The notes below the pieces were generated by a model. It was not told where the DNA came from. It saw nothing but the letters and a program-made list of their open reading frames with translations, and did no database searches. From CAWULT01 sp963923455 (GTDB lineage: Bacteria; Acidobacteriota; Vicinamibacteria; Vicinamibacterales; UBA2999), in contig CAWULT010000064.1 in the NCBI GenBank assembly GCA_963923455.1, forward strand, positions 1 to 25,032: 25,032 nucleotides of DNA, in the 5' to 3' direction. The first letter of the stretch is position 1. Each line of letters starts with the position of its first letter. A program made the position numbers and the translations under genes. Positions 6,594 through 13,048 of the stretch are shown piece by piece.

Positions 6594-8119
6594 GCCTGCG
6601 GGTGCCACCGCCCCCGGCGGTGGCACTGCCGTCCCTGTTCGCGGCGGCGCTCGTCACGCTCTCGTTGGCCGGGCCGGGCCGCCGGACGCCTGCGCTCGCG
6701 TGGGCGCTGGCCGGCGCCGCGGTGCTCCTGATGGCCTGGCATGCCGCGCTGCTCGTCCGGGTGGCGCGGCGGCCCCGGACGCTCACCCTCACGGTGTCGC
6801 TGCGGCCGCAGCACTACGTCCAGGCGTGCGCGCACTTCTCCATCCTGCTGTACTGGGGCTGGCACTGGCGCCCGGTCTACGACGCGTTCCCCCTCCTCCT
6901 GGCGCAGCTGCTGTTCGCGTATGCCTTCGACCTGCTGCTGACCTGGTGGCGGCGGGACGCGTACGCGCTGGGCTTCGGACCGTTTCCCATCGTCTTCAGC
7001 ACCAATCTCTTCCTCTGGTTCCGGCCCGAGTGGTTCGCGTGGCAGTTCGTGATGCTCGCCGTGGCGTTCACGGCCAAGGCGCTGCTGCAGTGGGAGCGTG
7101 ACGGGCGGCGCACGCACGTCTTCAATCCCTCCGCGTTCGCGCTGACGGTGATGTCGGTGGGCCTGCTCGCCACCGGCTCAACCGATGCCACCGTGGGGCG
7201 CGAGATCGCGATCACCCAGTATTTCCCCCCGCACATCTACCCGTTCCTGTTCCTCGTCAGCCTGCCCGGCCAGATCCTCTTCGGCGTGGCACCGATGACG
7301 CTCGCGGCCGTCGTGACGACGTATCTGTGGGGGCTGGCCTGGTTCGCGGCGACGGGCACCTACTTCTTCCTCGACTCGTACGTGCCGATTGCCGTCTTCC
7401 TCGGCATGCACCTGCTCTTCACCGATCCGTCGACGTCGCCCCGGTCGGAGCTCGGGCGACTGATCTTCGGTGCGACGTACGGACTGACGGTCGTCGGGCT
7501 CTACGCGCTGCTCGTCGCCCTCGGCCTGCCGGCCTTCTACGACAAGCTGCTGCAGGTGCCGCTGATGAACCTGTCCGTGAAGGCGATCGACCGGGTGGCC
7601 GCCTGGCCGGCGCTGCGCCGGTTCAGCCCCGGGCGCATCGGCCCGGCCGCCGGACGCGCCAGGCACGCCGCCTACGCGGGGCTGTGGGCGGTGGTGTTCC
7701 TGGCCATCGGCGCAGCCGGCGGGGTGGGCGACGATCACCGGGGCCAGTTCCTTCCTTTCTGGCAGCAGGCCTGTGCCGCGGGCAGCCAGAGGGCGTGCCC
7801 GCACGCCGAGGAGATGGAGGCCACGCTGTGCCGCGCCGGCTCCGGATGGGCCTGCAACGAACTCGGGATTCGCCGCGCGGCGCGTCACGACGAGGCCATC
7901 GCCGCGCTGGCGTCGTGGCAGGAAGGGTGCGGGCGCGGCTTCGAGCCCGCCTGTGCCAACGCCCTGGACGGCGGCGCGCGGACGGGCCCGCCGACGCTCG
8001 AGGACTACCCGCTGCTGCTGCGCGGCAGCAAGGGCCCGCTCGCCGCCACGTCGGCGTCGGCCCTCTACGCCCGCGCGTGCGAGGTCGGGTGGCCCGATGC
8101 CTGTCGCACGGTCCCCTGA
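6590..8119 (+). CDS. NqrB/RnfD-like membrane protein fused to Cx7C repeat domain
   Basis: A 509-residue protein from GTG 6590, which overlaps the previous TGA by 4 nt. Residues 1 to about 380 hold around nine to ten hydrophobic segments. FNPSAFALT and the later FTDPSTSPRSELGRLIFGA match the NqrB/RnfD family, whose members carry FNP and ATDP..SP..G motifs in ion-pumping or Rnf electron-transfer complexes. I do not see the S-G-A-T-type motif that holds covalent FMN, so a flavin is not supported. After a last membrane segment, residues 395-505 contain four C-x7-C units (CAAGSQRAC, CRAGSGWAC, CGRGFEPAC, CEVGWPDAC) with helical spacers, resembling disulfide-linked Sel1-like repeats. That part should face the oxidising periplasm. 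No other Rnf subunit is nearby. It probably serves the DUF6152 and WEGDTLV proteins upstream as the membrane component. Confidence 0.8.
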   Translation: MSLRVPPPPAVALPSLFAAALVTLSLAGPGRRTPALAWALAGAAVLLMAWHAALLVRVARRPRTLTLTVSLRPQHYVQACAHFSILLYWGWHWRPVYDAFPLLLAQLLFAYAFDLLLTWWRRDAYALGFGPFPIVFSTNLFLWFRPEWFAWQFVMLAVAFTAKALLQWERDGRRTHVFNPSAFALTVMSVGLLATGSTDATVGREIAITQYFPPHIYPFLFLVSLPGQILFGVAPMTLAAVVTTYLWGLAWFAATGTYFFLDSYVPIAVFLGMHLLFTDPSTSPRSELGRLIFGATYGLTVVGLYALLVALGLPAFYDKLLQVPLMNLSVKAIDRVAAWPALRRFSPGRIGPAAGRARHAAYAGLWAVVFLAIGAAGGVGDDHRGQFLPFWQQACAAGSQRACPHAEEMEATLCRAGSGWACNELGIRRAARHDEAIAALASWQEGCGRGFEPACANALDGGARTGPPTLEDYPLLLRGSKGPLAATSASALYARACEVGWPDACRTVP

Positions 8120-8121
8120 GC

Positions 8122-8140
8122 CCCGGCGGCCGCCGCCGGG
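8122..8140 (+). terminator. Possible terminator of operon A
   Basis: CCCGGCG (8122-8128) and CGCCGGG (8134-8140) form a perfect 7-bp stem with a 5-nt loop, starting 2 nt after the stop codon. There is no T-run after it. The right arm's last G is also the first base of the proposed -35 box of the next gene. Confidence 0.3.
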
Positions 8141-8167
8141 TGACGGACGGCCAGGCTGGGCCATACT
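8140..8167 (+). promoter_or_regulatory. Possible promoter of the amidohydrolase gene
   Basis: GTGACG (8140-8145), a 16-nt spacer and CATACT (8162-8167) each match a sigma-70 box at four or more of six positions. A start near 8174 would leave a leader of about 14 nt that just includes the AGGAGG at 8178-8183. Confidence 0.35.
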
Positions 8168-8187
8168 GTGTCCCTTCAGGAGGCCGC

Positions 8188-9912
8188 ATGGGGAACACGA
8201 AAGGCACGACGCGCGCGTCACGTCGACAGTTCCTGGGCACGATCGCCGCCGCCGGCGCGGCGATGGCCGCGGCCAATGGCGATCAGGCGCTGCAGGCACA
8301 GGGCGCCGGACGCGGGGCGGGCGCCACGCCGCCGCCCGGCGACCTCGTCCTGACGAACGGCCGCATCCACACGTTCGACGGCGGCAATCGCGTCGTGCGC
8401 AGCGTCGCGATCCGCGGTAACCGCATCGCGGCCGTCGGCGACCGGGTGCCCCGTCCGGCCGGCGCGCGCGTGATCGACCTCCGGGGCCGCACCGTCGTGC
8501 CGGGGCTGATCGAGCCGCACGTCCACATCGTCAGCCTGGCCAACCGGCCCGGCTACCACACGCCCCTCGAGAACACGACCAGCCTGAAGGACGTGCAGCA
8601 GGCGCTGGCGGCGCGCCGCAAGGACGTGCCGGAGGGGCAGTGGATCACCTCGATGGGCGGCTGGCACCCCAACCAGTGGGCCGAACACCGGCACCCCACG
8701 CTGCAGGAACTGGACGCCGCCGTGCCGGACCGGCCCGTGCTGCTCTACGAGCGTTTCACCGGGCCGGCCGTCACGAATTCGCTCGGCAAGAAGTACTTCG
8801 ATGCGATGGACGCCGGCGCGCCGGTCCACCCCGACATCAGGAAGGTGGCCGTCTCGCCCGCCGGGGCGATCGCCGCGGCCGGCTTCACGGGCGGCGGCCC
8901 CTCGGCCAGTGCGCTGTTCCTGCTGCGCCGGCTGCAGACCGACGCCGACAAGCGCCGCAGCGCCCTCGACGCGATGGCCTACTCGGCCAGCGTCGGGCTG
9001 ACGGCGCACCTCGACGACGTGCTGTTCCCGACGCCGGGGCCGCTCCACCCGAACCAGATCCTGTCGAACCTGGATCACTACCGGATGTACGACCAGTGGA
9101 TCGCGCTCCACCGAGAGGGCCGGGCCACCGTGCGCCTGCAGATGAACTTCCTGCACAACCAGGCCGATCCGGCGCTGCCGGAGCTGCACGAGCGCCTGCG
9201 CAACTCGTTCCAGTTCTTTGGCGACGACATGCTGCGCACCGGCTCGATCGGAGAGTGGGCCGCGCCGCTCGGCGCGGGACAGGCCTGGCGCGACGCGCAG
9301 CGGCTGGTGGCGCAGGCGGGCTGGCGCAACGAGAACGCGGTGCAGAACCTGGCCGGGCTGCAGCAGGTCGTCGACTCGTGGGAGGCCGTCAACCGGGAGT
9401 TCCCGATCACTCAGCTCCGCTGGTGCGTGCATCACGTTCCCGAGGTGACGGCCGACCTGTTGACGCGGCTGAAGAACCTGGGGTGCGGCGTGCAGATGGG
9501 CGCGTTCCGCTGGGTGACCTCGTCCGATCCGAAGGTGGTGGCGGGCCCGCCGTTCCGGACGATCCTCGACCACGGGATTCAGGCGGGCATCCACGGCGAC
9601 GGCGCCCACATCGCGCCCCTCAATCCCTGGCTGCACATTCACTATGCCGTCACCGGCCTGAACTCGTTCGGCGACCAGGTCAACCCCGGCCAGCACCTGA
9701 CGCGCGACGAGGCGCTGCGCACCTTCACCCGCCACAACGCCTGGTTCCTCCGGATGGACGATACGCTCGGCACGATCGAGGCCGGCAGGCTCGCCGACCT
9801 GGTCGTGCTGGATCGCGACTACTTCAGGGTGCCCGACGCCGAAATCAGGCAGATTCGGGCGGCGCTGACGGTCGTCGACGGCCGCGTCGTCCACGACGCC
9901 GGCGTGGCCTGA
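8188..9912 (+). CDS. Tat-exported amidohydrolase (YtcJ-like, amidohydrolase 3 family)
   Basis: A 574-residue protein from ATG 8188, with AGGAGG 4 nt upstream. The N-terminus carries a twin-arginine signal, SRRQFLGT (Arg12-Arg13), followed by an Ala-rich hydrophobic stretch, so it is exported folded, probably with its metals. LVLTNGRIHTFDGG and the PGLIEPHVH motif (His111, His113) are characteristic of YtcJ-like metal-dependent hydrolases. WCVHHV (His415-His416) and the GIHGDG aspartate (Asp471) agree with this. The usual H-A-x-G-D segment, which carries a metal-ligand histidine, appears as N-A-V-Q-N (383-387), so the metal site may be incomplete. The C-terminal GTIEAGRLADLVVLDRD is the standard small beta-sandwich return. 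The substrate is unknown. It stands as a single gene between operons A and B. Confidence 0.88.
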   Translation: MGNTKGTTRASRRQFLGTIAAAGAAMAAANGDQALQAQGAGRGAGATPPPGDLVLTNGRIHTFDGGNRVVRSVAIRGNRIAAVGDRVPRPAGARVIDLRGRTVVPGLIEPHVHIVSLANRPGYHTPLENTTSLKDVQQALAARRKDVPEGQWITSMGGWHPNQWAEHRHPTLQELDAAVPDRPVLLYERFTGPAVTNSLGKKYFDAMDAGAPVHPDIRKVAVSPAGAIAAAGFTGGGPSASALFLLRRLQTDADKRRSALDAMAYSASVGLTAHLDDVLFPTPGPLHPNQILSNLDHYRMYDQWIALHREGRATVRLQMNFLHNQADPALPELHERLRNSFQFFGDDMLRTGSIGEWAAPLGAGQAWRDAQRLVAQAGWRNENAVQNLAGLQQVVDSWEAVNREFPITQLRWCVHHVPEVTADLLTRLKNLGCGVQMGAFRWVTSSDPKVVAGPPFRTILDHGIQAGIHGDGAHIAPLNPWLHIHYAVTGLNSFGDQVNPGQHLTRDEALRTFTRHNAWFLRMDDTLGTIEAGRLADLVVLDRDYFRVPDAEIRQIRAALTVVDGRVVHDAGVA

Positions 9913-9924
9913 GCGCGCCCACTA

Positions 9925-9953
9925 TTGACCTTCCCCTCACTATCAGTCATAAA
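9925..9953 (+). promoter_or_regulatory. Sigma-70-like promoter of operon B
   Basis: TTGACC (9925-9930), a 17-nt spacer and CATAAA (9948-9953) lie in an unusually AT-rich patch for this DNA, 50 nt ahead of the first gene of operon B. It is the best classical promoter match in the window (five and four of six positions). Confidence 0.55.
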
Positions 9954-10002
9954 GCCACGTCACCGTGTACGGGTCACGGGCAGGGGCCGTGAGGAGGCAG
10001 GG

Positions 10003-11388
10003 ATGAGAAACCGCGTCTGGGCAGCCGGCGTCATCGTGATGGCCACGATAATCGGTCTGTCGGTCGCCGCACAGAATCGGACCGCGCCGGCCGGTGCCCC
10101 GGCAGCCGCCAGGAGCGCGGGCCGTGGGGCCCCGGTGGTGTACGCGCGGGACTTCCAGCCGATCGGGCCGAACGCGACGGGCGGCCGGGGCGGCGCCCCG
10201 CGCGGCTTCAACGGATCGGCCCGGGACGGCGCGACGCCGGCCGGCATCACCGCGCTGCCGATCGACATCTTCACGACCAAGGACTTCTACAAGGACCGCG
10301 CGCTCTGGAGCGACAAGCGGTACTTCCGCTGCAACGCCGGCGCGGCGCTCGAGGCCCAGTGGGGTGCCAACGGCACGGAGATCATCGGCCCCAAGGGGCC
10401 GGCGACGGCGGCGTGGGGGTACTGCGACCGCGACATGCCGCGCTCGGCGCTGGTGAGCCCGTATCCGTTCAAGACCGCGCAGGCGCACTACGAGGCGCTG
10501 CTCGCCGAGGCGCGTGCCAAGGGCGGGCCCACGAAGCACACCTACGCGACGGTGCCCGGCGAGTGGACGGGCCGCTACCAGCGTCCGGCGGCGGCGGGCA
10601 ACGACACCTGGTTCTTCATGCAGAAGGTCCAGATTTCGACCGTACTGTCGCTGTTGACGCCGGAGTACCAGACCCGGACCGTGCAGGAGCACTTCCACCA
10701 GGGCAACTCGAACGTGGCGCACTGGCCGTCGCAGTACTGCTGGCCCGAGGGCTTCATGCGCCGGTGGCACCCGGCCGCGGTGGGCGAGCACCAGATCATC
10801 GTGACGCCCGAGCTCGTGCAGCTGATGACGGGCGTGGCGCGCAACTTCGTCACCAACGTCTACGTCGGGCGCCAGTTCAACATGGAGGGCGCGGTGCCGC
10901 GGCTCGGCGCCGACGTGCCGCGCTGGTACGGCGAGACCATCGGGTTCTGGGACGGCGACGTGCTGGTCACCTGGACGTCGAACGTCCAGGGCTGGAAGAC
11001 GCACGCCACCTTCGAGCACTCGAGCAAGATGCAGTCGATCGAGATCTACTCGCCGCGCCGCGACGCGTCGGGCACCTTCCTCGGGCTGACCCACGAGGCC
11101 CTCCTCTACGACCCCGAGGCCTTCGTGGAGCCGCTGCGGATCGTCCGCGACCTGAACAAGCTGAGCGGGCCTGACCAGGGCGACCCCTACACCTACATCG
11201 AGTGCGTGCAGACGATCTTCCCGGTGAACGGGAAGGCGACGCCGCTCTCGCCCGGCGCGACGTTCGAGTACGAAGTGCTCGACATCTTCGGCCGGCCGTG
11301 GGCCCACATGTGGGAGAAGTACAATGAGAAGGGAATGGAGAAGCCCCGCAATGATGACATCTTCGACTTCAGCAACAGCAACCGCTAG
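10003..11388 (+). CDS. Diverged WEGDTLV-family secreted protein (operon B, first gene)
   Basis: A 461-residue protein from ATG 10003 with GAGGAGG about 6 nt upstream. A signal peptide ends near VAAQ, followed by a disordered Ala/Gly/Arg-rich linker to about residue 70. The mature part contains a cysteine pair region (YFRCNAG and WGYCDRD), many aromatic residues, and a core WYGETIGFWDGDVLV. That core matches the GHWEGDTLV block of the proteins at 2, 3966, 5162 and 20030, with Phe-Trp-Asp in place of His/Arg-Trp-Glu. LLYDPEAFVEPL and YIECVQT correspond to the EDP..F..PW and C-terminal cysteine blocks. I therefore place it as a distant member of the same family. Function is unknown. The following DUF6152 gene begins inside its 3' end, so the two are translationally coupled. 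Confidence 0.85.
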   Translation: MRNRVWAAGVIVMATIIGLSVAAQNRTAPAGAPAAARSAGRGAPVVYARDFQPIGPNATGGRGGAPRGFNGSARDGATPAGITALPIDIFTTKDFYKDRALWSDKRYFRCNAGAALEAQWGANGTEIIGPKGPATAAWGYCDRDMPRSALVSPYPFKTAQAHYEALLAEARAKGGPTKHTYATVPGEWTGRYQRPAAAGNDTWFFMQKVQISTVLSLLTPEYQTRTVQEHFHQGNSNVAHWPSQYCWPEGFMRRWHPAAVGEHQIIVTPELVQLMTGVARNFVTNVYVGRQFNMEGAVPRLGADVPRWYGETIGFWDGDVLVTWTSNVQGWKTHATFEHSSKMQSIEIYSPRRDASGTFLGLTHEALLYDPEAFVEPLRIVRDLNKLSGPDQGDPYTYIECVQTIFPVNGKATPLSPGATFEYEVLDIFGRPWAHMWEKYNEKGMEKPRNDDIFDFSNSNR

Positions 11389-11884
11389 GCCGCGGGTCAG
11401 GCGCCTCCTGCGGGCGGTGCTCGGCGCCGTGCTGCTGGCGGCGTCGGCCGCGACGGTGGCCCCGGTGCACGCGCACCACTCGTTCTCGATCTTCGACTCG
11501 GCGAAGACCAAGGTCTTCACCGGCGTCGTCGTCCGCGTCAATCCCGACGTGAATCATCTGCAGATCTTCTTCGCTGTGATGAACGAGGAACGGACGAACG
11601 TGCTGCGCAATGCCAAGGGCGAGCCCATCATCTGGGCGGTCGAGATGGCCGGCTCGGCGCAGGCGGCCCGCCAGGGGATCTCGGTGAATGCGTTCCCGCC
11701 GCGCACGATCATGAGCGTGGGCCTGCACCCCCTGCGCAGCGGCGAGCCCGCGGGCGACCGGGGCGATTCGCCGCTCTTCAAGTGCCCGGCCAACACGCCG
11801 CCGAAGGCCGGCAAGCACTGCGACAGCGTCGAGGGCCACGTCGCCATCGGCACGGGCAAGCTGCCGGTCGCGACGGACTCGTAG
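11351..11884 (+). CDS. DUF6152-family small secreted protein (operon B)
   Basis: A 177-residue protein whose start lies 38 nt inside the preceding gene. ATG 11351 has GGAG at 11337-11340; ATG 11324, with GGAGAAG upstream, is a real alternative adding nine residues. A twin-basic n-region and hydrophobic core lead to ...APVHA, and cleavage at V-H-A|HH would leave a mature N-terminus HHSFSIFD. The body has FTGVVVRVNPDVNHLQIFF, where the copy at 6174 has a WVNPH motif, followed by WAVEMAGS. The C-terminal part carries two cysteines (LFKCPAN and KHCDSV) that could form a disulfide, and is longer than in the other two copies. Function is unknown. It is the second gene of operon B; 16 nt separate it from the first membrane protein. 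Confidence 0.8.
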   Translation: MMTSSTSATATARPRVRRLLRAVLGAVLLAASAATVAPVHAHHSFSIFDSAKTKVFTGVVVRVNPDVNHLQIFFAVMNEERTNVLRNAKGEPIIWAVEMAGSAQAARQGISVNAFPPRTIMSVGLHPLRSGEPAGDRGDSPLFKCPANTPPKAGKHCDSVEGHVAIGTGKLPVATDS

Positions 11885-11900
11885 CCCCGGAGCGCGCTGC

Positions 11901-12419
11901 GTGGTACACGGCTTCGCCCAGTGGCTCCAGTCAACGCGCCTGAGCGTCACGATTCAGAGCGTTGACTGGATCATCCCCACCGTCCAGTCGATCCACATCG
12001 TCACCATCGCCCTGGTGTTCGGCTCGCTGCTGACCATCGCCCTGCGCGTCCTGGGGCGGGTGCGCACGGACCAGCCGCTCCCGGCGGTCCTGGAGCGGTT
12101 CGTGCCGTGGATCCGCAACGGGATCCTCGTGCTGGCGGCCACCGGCCTCGTGCTGATCGTCGGCGAGCCGGTGCGGGAGCTGATGTCGCTGTCGTTCTGG
12201 GTGAAGATGGGGCTGCTCGCCTGCGGCATCGTGAGCGCGGCGGCGTTCTGCCGGTCCGTCGAACGGCGGCCGGCGGGGGGCGACCCAGGGCCCACGACGG
12301 CCGCGAAGTGGGGCGCCGTGGCCACGGTGGTGCTCTGGCTGCTCATCATCTTCCTCGGCCGGGCCATCGCGTACGACGTCGAGGTGTGGGGGCCGCTGTC
12401 GCTGTCTCCGCGCGCGTGA
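11901..12419 (+). CDS. DUF6644-like four-helix membrane protein, copy 1
   Basis: A 172-residue protein from GTG 11901, with GGAG at 11888-11891. There are four hydrophobic segments: around residues 25-47 (contains SIHIVTIALVFG), 70-90, 95-115 and 135-155. The SIHI histidine and the F-W-V-K-M-G-L-L lysine correspond to SIHV and F-G-L-K-L-A-S-L in the next gene, so both positions are conserved in the pair. This pattern fits what I know as DUF6644. The K-[LM]-x-x-L-x stretch in the third helix recalls CopD/DUF2214 membrane proteins, which is a weak resemblance. There is no catalytic motif. It is co-transcribed with the DUF6152 gene before it, and the next membrane protein starts 20 nt after its stop. 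Confidence 0.78.
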   Translation: MVHGFAQWLQSTRLSVTIQSVDWIIPTVQSIHIVTIALVFGSLLTIALRVLGRVRTDQPLPAVLERFVPWIRNGILVLAATGLVLIVGEPVRELMSLSFWVKMGLLACGIVSAAAFCRSVERRPAGGDPGPTTAAKWGAVATVVLWLLIIFLGRAIAYDVEVWGPLSLSPRA

Positions 12420-12438
12420 GGCGGGAGGGAGAATCCTG

Positions 12439-13014
12439 TTGGATCTGATGCCGATCGCCGAGGCGCTCAAGGCGTCGAGCCTGAGCGAGTGGATGCGCGG
12501 CTCGTTGCGGGCGCTGCCCGTCATCGAGTCCATCCACGTCATGGCGGTGGCGGTGGTGTTCGGCACGATCGCCATCATCGACCTCCGCCTGCTGGGCCTG
12601 CGCGACGCCAGCCGCCCGTTCACCCGCGTGTTCCGGGAACTGCTGCCCTACACGTGGGCGGCGTTCGGCGTCGCGGCCGTCACGGGCGTGCTCATGTTCC
12701 TGCCGAACGCGACGACCTACGTGGTGAACACGGCCTTCGGCCTCAAGCTGGCGTCGCTGGCGCTGGCCGGCGTCAACATGGCGGTGTTCGAGTTCACGTT
12801 GCTGCGGTCGGTGGCGGCCTGGGACACCGCGAACCCGGTGCCCGCGCGCGCCCGCGCGGCCGGGGCCGTGTCGCTGCTGATCTGGACCGCGGTGATCGTC
12901 TTCGGCCGGTGGATCGGCTTCACCAAGGGCTACGACTTCAGCGTGCCGAAGGAGATCGACTTCGACTTCCTGGGCACCCTCCTCCAGTCCGTCGGTCCGC
13001 ACCTGCGCGGCTGA
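12439..13014 (+). CDS. DUF6644-like four-helix membrane protein, copy 2
   Basis: A 191-residue protein. TTG 12439 is preferred as start because GGGAGGGA at 12423-12430 lies 8 nt upstream; ATG 12448 would leave a spacing of 17 nt. Four hydrophobic segments are visible: SIHVMAVAVVFG, an AAFGVAAVTGVLMF helix, FGLKLASLALAGVNM, and VSLLIWTAVIVFGRW. It is a diverged tandem paralogue of the 11901 gene, sharing the first-helix histidine, the third-helix lysine and the F-[LG]-x-[RW] exit of helix four. The helix-three KLxxLALAGVN pattern resembles CopD. The C-terminal tail is charged and ends in a short hydrophobic stretch. It is the last gene of operon B; the tannase-family gene starts 34 nt later with its own putative promoter. 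Confidence 0.8.
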   Translation: MDLMPIAEALKASSLSEWMRGSLRALPVIESIHVMAVAVVFGTIAIIDLRLLGLRDASRPFTRVFRELLPYTWAAFGVAAVTGVLMFLPNATTYVVNTAFGLKLASLALAGVNMAVFEFTLLRSVAAWDTANPVPARARAAGAVSLLIWTAVIVFGRWIGFTKGYDFSVPKEIDFDFLGTLLQSVGPHLRG

Positions 13015-13034
13015 GCGTCCGCGCCCCGCGGGTG

Positions 13035-13040
13035 TATCAT
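13035..13040 (+). promoter_or_regulatory. -10 element placed for a leaderless transcript
   Basis: TG-TATCAT ends 8 nt before the ATG at 13049, which has no Shine-Dalgarno sequence. Transcription would start at or next to the start codon. The -35 region (CTGAGC at 13011) is weak. Confidence 0.4.
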
Positions 13041-13048
13041 CCGCGCCC

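Noticed and set aside
8218..9894. Long minus-strand frame opposite the amidohydrolase
   Set aside because: A shadow frame caused by G/C third positions on the plus strand. The same applies to minus frames at 9943-11541, 13037-14590 and 19260-20759.
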